Below are positions 59,955 through 64,000 of a stretch of DNA of 64,000 nt, piece after piece (position 1 is the first letter of the stretch; each line of letters opens with the position of its first letter). The notes under the pieces were generated by a model. That model saw nothing but the letters and a program-made list of their open reading frames with translations. It searched no databases and was not told where the DNA came from. The DNA comes from Chitinophaga barathri. Its GTDB lineage: Bacteria > Bacteroidota > Bacteroidia > Chitinophagales > Chitinophagaceae. Where the stretch lies: NCBI RefSeq assembly GCF_003807585.1, contig NZ_RMBX01000012.1, positions 62,001-126,000 on the forward strand, in the 5' to 3' direction. The translations under genes and the position numbers were made by a program.

Positions 59955-61532
59955 ATGAAAAAACATTTCATTCCCGTGATAACGCTGGCCGCGTTCCTGC
60001 TTGCAGGGCTGGCCGCCTGCACGAAGAACTTTGATGAGCTGAACACACCGGAAAACCTGCTTCCCGAAGACGATATTTCACCCGCGCTGATCGGCCAGGC
60101 ATTTGCCTTTTCGCAATACAACGGCCTGTGCGCGGTATATGTGGAAGTGGGGCAGACGCTGCACGCGGATATGTACGCGCAGTATTTCACCAGTGTGCCC
60201 GCAGCTTTCAGCACAGACCAGTTTATACCAAACGGCTCATGGGTGGACCTGTTCTGGAAAGACTTCTACACCAAAGCCGCCCCGCAGTTGTTCCTTACGG
60301 AGAAAGTGACAGCAGAAAATAACCTGACCGTGGCCAATGCTATCGCGAAGATATGGCGGGTAGTGATGTACAGCCGCATGACGGATTATTTCGGGCCGGT
60401 GATCTACTCGCATTTCGGCGAGCAGGCGAACAGTGTGCCCTTCGATTCGCAACAGGATATTTACAATGATTTTTTCAAAACACTGGATGAAGCGTCGGCC
60501 GTTTTGAAACAGCATCCCAGCGGCAACGGCTTCGCCGCGCACGACCAGGTATATGCGGGTAGTGCGGCCAAATGGCTGAAACTCGCGAATTCTCTCCGGC
60601 TGCGCCTCGCCATGCGCATCGTGTATGCCGATGCCGGGAAAGCCAGGACGGAAGCGGAAAAAGCTATAACAGACGGTGTGATCCTCGGAAACGAGGACAA
60701 CGCCAATGTGCTCTCCACTACGAACAGCGTAAACATTCTTTCTAGGATCACTTACCTGATAGATTTCCGCGCCAGCGCCACGATGATCAGCGCACTTACC
60801 GGTTACAACGACCCGCGTATGCCCGATTATTTTTCTCCCTCCGTCACCGGCAACCAGTTCACCGGCCTGCGGAACGGCCTGCCCGCTTCGGAAAGAGGCA
60901 GCCAGCTGGCGAATGTGACTTCATTCGTGGGCGCCAAATGGTTATCCCCGGACAGGAAAGGAACGCTCACGCCGAACCGTGTGCTGAGCGCCTCGGAAGT
61001 TGCCTTCCTGCGGGCGGAAGGCGCCCTGCGCGGCTGGAACATGGGCGGTACGCCGAAAGACCTGTACAACCAGGGCATCAGCCTTTCCCTCATGGAACGT
61101 GTGGCAGCCAGTCCCGCGCAGATCACCGCGTATCAAAACAGCACAGCCACACCGGCAGCCCTCGCAGATAAATGGAACAGCCCCGCGATGAGCGACATCC
61201 CGGTCCTCTACGACGAGGCCGGCAACTTTGAAAGACGCCTCGAGCAGATCATCACCCAGAAATGGATCGCGCTGTACCCTGACGGCTGGGAGGCCTGGGC
61301 GGAGCGCAGAAGGACTGGCTACCCGAGAGGATACGCCATCATCGCCTCGGAAAGCCCTGATATCCCGAGGACGGGGCTGGTAAGGCGCGTAACCTATGCT
61401 CCTGTCGAGATATCCACGAACAGGGTGGCATATGATGCGGCAGTAGGTATGCTGGGCGGGCCGGATGAAAATCATACCCGGCTCTGGTGGGACAAAAAGC
61501 CGCTGGCAGATTACCCGGTACCAACGAACTGA
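59955..61532 (+). CDS. SusD-like (SusD/RagB, type 2) outer-membrane lipoprotein
   Basis: A 525-residue lipoprotein (lipobox LAAC, then TKNFDELNTPENLLPEDD). The sequence fits the SusD-like_2 branch rather than classic SusD: YNGLCAVYVEVGQTLHADMYAQYF, AKWLKLANSLRLRLAMRI and ITQKWIALYPDGWEAWAERRRTGYP. It acts as the binding lid of SusC copy 2, 6 bases upstream. It ends before a terminator at 61541-61572. Confidence 0.93.
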   Translation: MKKHFIPVITLAAFLLAGLAACTKNFDELNTPENLLPEDDISPALIGQAFAFSQYNGLCAVYVEVGQTLHADMYAQYFTSVPAAFSTDQFIPNGSWVDLFWKDFYTKAAPQLFLTEKVTAENNLTVANAIAKIWRVVMYSRMTDYFGPVIYSHFGEQANSVPFDSQQDIYNDFFKTLDEASAVLKQHPSGNGFAAHDQVYAGSAAKWLKLANSLRLRLAMRIVYADAGKARTEAEKAITDGVILGNEDNANVLSTTNSVNILSRITYLIDFRASATMISALTGYNDPRMPDYFSPSVTGNQFTGLRNGLPASERGSQLANVTSFVGAKWLSPDRKGTLTPNRVLSASEVAFLRAEGALRGWNMGGTPKDLYNQGISLSLMERVAASPAQITAYQNSTATPAALADKWNSPAMSDIPVLYDEAGNFERRLEQIITQKWIALYPDGWEAWAERRRTGYPRGYAIIASESPDIPRTGLVRRVTYAPVEISTNRVAYDAAVGMLGGPDENHTRLWWDKKPLADYPVPTN

Positions 61533-61540
61533 CAGCAGCG

Positions 61541-61572
61541 GGGCAGAGGATATTTCTTCTGCCCTGTTTTTT
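61541..61572 (+). terminator. intrinsic terminator after susD copy 2
   Basis: GGGCAGA (61541-61547) pairs with TCTGCCC (61558-61564), followed by TGTTTTTT. The DUF1080 gene may therefore have its own promoter. Confidence 0.72.
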
Positions 61573-61629
61573 GCAATGATGAGCCGGATGGTTTATCTTG
61601 TCCGTCCATTGCAGAAAATATTTAATCAT

Positions 61630-62604
61630 ATGTATAAAAAATTTCTTGTATTAGGGATGAGTTGCCTCATGACGCTGGGCGCTACAAACGCAGTACTGGC
61701 GTCAGGCGGTGAGAAGATGGGCAGCACGGCGAACCCCGCCGACCCTAAAGACCTGATCGGCCGCTGGGACATCACAGTGGACGAAAACGGCAAACCCGCT
61801 CCTTCCTGGCTGGAAGTAAAGTTGTCCGGCACCCATACGCTGGTGGGCTACTTCGTAGGTACCTCCGGCAGCGCCCGCCCGGTGGCAAAAGTGAATTTTG
61901 ATAATGGTAAGTTCAGCTTCACCATTCCACCACAGTGGGAAGGCGGCGACCAGGATTTTGTGATCGAAGGCGAAGTAGCGGGCGAAGGCATCCAGGGTAC
62001 GATCACGACCAGCACCGGCAAAAAATTCAGCTATAAAGGCGTGAAAGCCCCTTATTTAAACAGAACTGCCGCACCGGTTTGGGGCAAGCCCATCAACCTG
62101 TTCAACGGTAAAGACCTGGGCGGCTGGAAGATCGCTCCCAAAAATCAATGGGAAGTGAAAAACGGCATTCTCACCAGCGCAAAATCCGGTGTGAACCTGA
62201 TCTCCGAGCAAACCTTCACGGACTTCAAACTGCACGTGGAATTCAAATACCAGAAAGGCAGCAACAGCGGCGTATACCTGAGAGGCCGTCATGAGGTGCA
62301 GATCGAAGACAGCCCGAAAGATGCACATCCTTCCAGCGTATTGTTCAGCGGTGTGTACGGGTTTATCGCTCCCAGCGAGATCGCGGCCAAAGGCCCGGGT
62401 GAGTGGCAGAGCTACGACATCACGCTCATTGGCAGAATGGTGACCATCGTGGTAAACGGGAAAACAGTGGTGAGCAACCAGGAGATACCCGGCATCACCG
62501 GCGGCGCTATCGACAGCAACGAAGGCGAACCCGGACCTATCTACATCCAGGGCGATCATGGCCCGATAGAATTCAGGAAGATCGTGATAACACCGGCAAA
62601 ATAA
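61630..62604 (+). CDS. DUF1080 (3-keto-glycoside hydrolase-like) protein
   Basis: From ATG 61630 the product is 324 residues; the frame from 61465 overlaps the SusD gene and terminator and is discarded. A signal peptide (to about residue 24) is followed by a lipocalin-like beta domain (IGRWDITVDENGKPAPSWLEVK) and then a concanavalin-like DUF1080 domain: INLFNGKDLGGWKI, then FTDFKLHVEFKYQKGSNSGVYLRGRHEVQIED, and GEWQSYDITLIGRMVTIVVNGKTV. Some DUF1080 members act on 3-keto-glycosides. Placement at the end of the locus fits sugar processing in the periplasm. Confidence 0.88.
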   Translation: MYKKFLVLGMSCLMTLGATNAVLASGGEKMGSTANPADPKDLIGRWDITVDENGKPAPSWLEVKLSGTHTLVGYFVGTSGSARPVAKVNFDNGKFSFTIPPQWEGGDQDFVIEGEVAGEGIQGTITTSTGKKFSYKGVKAPYLNRTAAPVWGKPINLFNGKDLGGWKIAPKNQWEVKNGILTSAKSGVNLISEQTFTDFKLHVEFKYQKGSNSGVYLRGRHEVQIEDSPKDAHPSSVLFSGVYGFIAPSEIAAKGPGEWQSYDITLIGRMVTIVVNGKTVVSNQEIPGITGGAIDSNEGEPGPIYIQGDHGPIEFRKIVITPAK

Positions 62605-62613
62605 GATACCAGG

Positions 62614-62648
62614 AAAGGACAGCTGCAAACGCTGTCCTTTTTTATTTT
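62614..62648. terminator. bidirectional terminator
   Basis: AAAGGACAGC (62614-62623) pairs perfectly with GCTGTCCTTT (62631-62640) and is followed by TTTATTTT, between the DUF1080 gene and the convergent GNAT gene. Confidence 0.88.
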
Positions 62649-63397
62649 CAGCTATTGGGTATTTCTCCTTCCAGCATATATCCGCACACCCTCATGCCTG
62701 CCCTCAGCAGCGTCGCTTTTGAAGCGGGATTGGTAATATTGCAGCGGGCCGCGGGTTTTCTGCCTGCGAGGTAACATGCTTTTTTTATTTCCTGTATCAG
62801 GAAACTCCCATACCCCTGTTTCCGGGAATCTTCCAGCACTTCCATGTACAGATCGGCGAAAGGTTTATTGTAATGCAGCAGGAACCCGCCGGTAGCAATC
62901 ACTTTTTTGTTCAGCACAAGCACATACGCGCCCACCGGTTCGGATTTGTGTTCAAACATTTCATCTTCCAGGCTGCCGGGACGGAAGGTGGCATCACTGG
63001 TGAGCGTAGTGACGGCGAAGTCGTCAAACAGGATCACTTCGGACTTGATGTGTATGGAGAACTCGTATAACAATGCGGAGAGAAAAAGATCATTGCTCTG
63101 GCAGGTAATGTACCGTACGCCGGATGCCAGGAGGAATTGCCTGAACAGGGCGTGGGTATATTGCCTGTAATGCGGGACGATGTAACATTCAAACACGTCA
63201 TCACGGTCGGGTATCTCATGCCTCCCTTTGACGGAGGCGTAGCCTGCCGTATGGCCATCAATCAGCAGCCTGTAGGAGTCCGACCAGCCTCTTTCGTGAG
63301 TGGCGTTGTACCTTACCTGGAAATTGGTTTCCTGGAGATATAATGCCCGGAACGGCAGGATATCGGCAAGCGGGGTCTTTGATGCCTGGAATTCCAT
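62648..63397 (-). CDS. GNAT-family N-acetyltransferase
   Basis: A 249-residue cytosolic protein. The C-terminal half is a GNAT domain: LYMEVLEDSRKQGYGSFLIQEIKKACYL contains the acetyl-CoA loop (RKQGYGSFL), and NPASKATLLRAGM is motif B. The N-terminal half (about 1-120) is a separate alpha/beta region that may be a degenerate GNAT-like or substrate domain. The substrate is unknown. It is monocistronic and divergent from the AraC-type gene, with the RidA relic in between. Confidence 0.85.
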   Translation of the reverse strand: MEFQASKTPLADILPFRALYLQETNFQVRYNATHERGWSDSYRLLIDGHTAGYASVKGRHEIPDRDDVFECYIVPHYRQYTHALFRQFLLASGVRYITCQSNDLFLSALLYEFSIHIKSEVILFDDFAVTTLTSDATFRPGSLEDEMFEHKSEPVGAYVLVLNKKVIATGGFLLHYNKPFADLYMEVLEDSRKQGYGSFLIQEIKKACYLAGRKPAARCNITNPASKATLLRAGMRVCGYMLEGEIPNS

Positions 63398-63426
63398 GTA
63401 ATAAAGCTACGCAAAATTCCCCCTTG

Positions 63427-63495
63427 TTATTTCACCGCGACCACATCTATTTCCACCAGCATGTCTTCTATGGAAACAAAACGTGATGCCTTTTT
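63427..63495 (-). pseudogene. RidA-family C-terminal relic
   Basis: The minus strand reads KKASRFVSIEDMLVEIDVVAVK and a stop, which resembles the last strand of RidA/YjgF proteins (VEIEAVAV-type ending). An in-frame TGA lies just upstream, and no start or N-terminal part exists. It is a gene fragment left after replacement or deletion. Confidence 0.6.
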
Positions 63496-63512
63496 TCATA
63501 AATTTATAGGCC

Positions 63513-64000
63513 ATGAACTTTCAGCAGTTTCCACCCTCCCCCCTCCTGCAGCCTTACATCAAGTGCTACTGGATATTTGCCACCGGCCAGGAAGGCATCA
63601 CGGAAACTATTTACCCCAGCGGGTATCTCGAGCTGGCCATTAACATTTCAGCGGGCAATGTGGTCACCATTCTCAACGACCGCCACATCAAAATGCCGCC
63701 GGTGGAAGTGCTGGGTCACCTCACGGCACCCGGCAAAATAACCGCCAGCAAAAGCACTACGCTGCTCATCGCGCGGTTTCACCCGCATGCCAGCGCCATC
63801 TTTTTTCCCGCGCAGGCTTCTGAATTCACGAACGATTCCATCGACCTGAAAGACTTGATCAAACAGGATGCAGAAGAGCTTTTTGAAAGAATAATGGAAC
63901 AGGAGACGCTTGAACAAAAGGTGGCCGTGCTGGACCGTTTCCTCGTGAATAAACTAAAAGGACTGATCAAAGATCAGCAGCGGCTGGAGCTGGTACGCCA
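63513..64000 (+). CDS. AraC-family regulator, partial (N-terminal sensor)
   Basis: A frame open from ATG 63513 to the window end (at least 162 residues). The N-terminal sequence MNFQQFPPSPLLQPYIKCYWIF followed by ETIYPSGYLELAINIS is typical of the DUF6597-type sensor domain of Bacteroidota AraC regulators; the HTH part would lie beyond base 64000. It is divergent from the GNAT gene. The assignment rests on the sensor domain only. Confidence 0.8.
   Translation, partial: MNFQQFPPSPLLQPYIKCYWIFATGQEGITETIYPSGYLELAINISAGNVVTILNDRHIKMPPVEVLGHLTAPGKITASKSTTLLIARFHPHASAIFFPAQASEFTNDSIDLKDLIKQDAEELFERIMEQETLEQKVAVLDRFLVNKLKGLIKDQQRLELVR

Noticed and set aside
47769..61532. Idea that the two SusC/SusD pairs are a recent duplication
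   Set aside because: The two SusD proteins belong to different branches and the SusC linkers differ, so they were acquired or diverged separately.
61465..61629. 55-residue extension of the DUF1080 protein
   Set aside because: It overlaps the SusD gene and its terminator; ATG 61630 gives a normal signal peptide.

Overview
The window looks like a chromosome segment from a Bacteroidota, most probably a Chitinophaga-like member of the Chitinophagaceae. The grounds are two SusC/SusD pairs, Bacteroidota lipoprotein signals, promoter-like TTTG / TAnnTTTG elements, DUF6452/DUF6048 and DUF4468 genes, and Bacteroidota-type tyrosine recombinases. Assignments were made by reading motifs in the sequence; no database search was run.

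Bases 1-23,100 are ordinary chromosome: uvrA, a DUF6452-DUF6048 pair, a SUKH-domain protein with a long RGG-like tail, an ElaA-type acetyltransferase, a ModF-like twin ATPase, an alpha-2-macroglobulin lipoprotein followed by PBP1C, rarA, an M13 peptidase, a GH29 fucosidase and a LysE-type exporter. Strong hairpin terminators separate most units.

Bases 23,119-30,860 hold tRNA-Ser(GCU) and tRNA-Pro(UGG). A compact integrative element of about 7.5 kb sits in the 3' end of tRNA-Pro. It is bounded by a 13-bp direct repeat (23313-23325 and 30848-30860). It encodes a tyrosine integrase, an excisionase-like HTH protein, a gene II/Phage_X-like replication initiator, an AntA-type antirepressor, an XRE repressor with its own palindromic operator, an Xre/ParS-antitoxin-like protein and several unknowns. 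No capsid or conventional mobilisation genes were seen. The probable original tRNA terminator now lies beyond the right repeat (30878-30907).

Bases 30,900-35,200 are AT-rich accessory DNA: a frameshifted second integrase, a small membrane protein, a beta-helix/transmembrane protein, a DUF4468 protein and coding remnants.

Bases 35,227-62,604 begin with a lipoprotein and a DUF488 gene, followed by a large catabolic locus. The locus has a sorbosone-dehydrogenase-like propeller lipoprotein with an adjacent HiPIP, two exported (Tat-type signal) DegT/DnrJ/EryC1 aminotransferases each followed by a ceramidase-like hydrolase, two SusC/SusD transporters, a DUF5017 surface lipoprotein, two amidohydrolase-fold proteins (one without metal ligands), a LacI regulator and a DUF1080 protein. 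Copies of an ACCGGTAACGTTACCGGT-like palindrome stand before the main transcription units, so the LacI protein probably controls the whole locus. The likely job is capture and periplasmic processing of an amino- or keto-sugar-like (or cyclitol-like) compound; the substrate cannot be read from the sequence.

Bases 62,614-64,000 contain a GNAT acetyltransferase, a RidA C-terminal relic and the start of an AraC-type regulator cut by the window edge.
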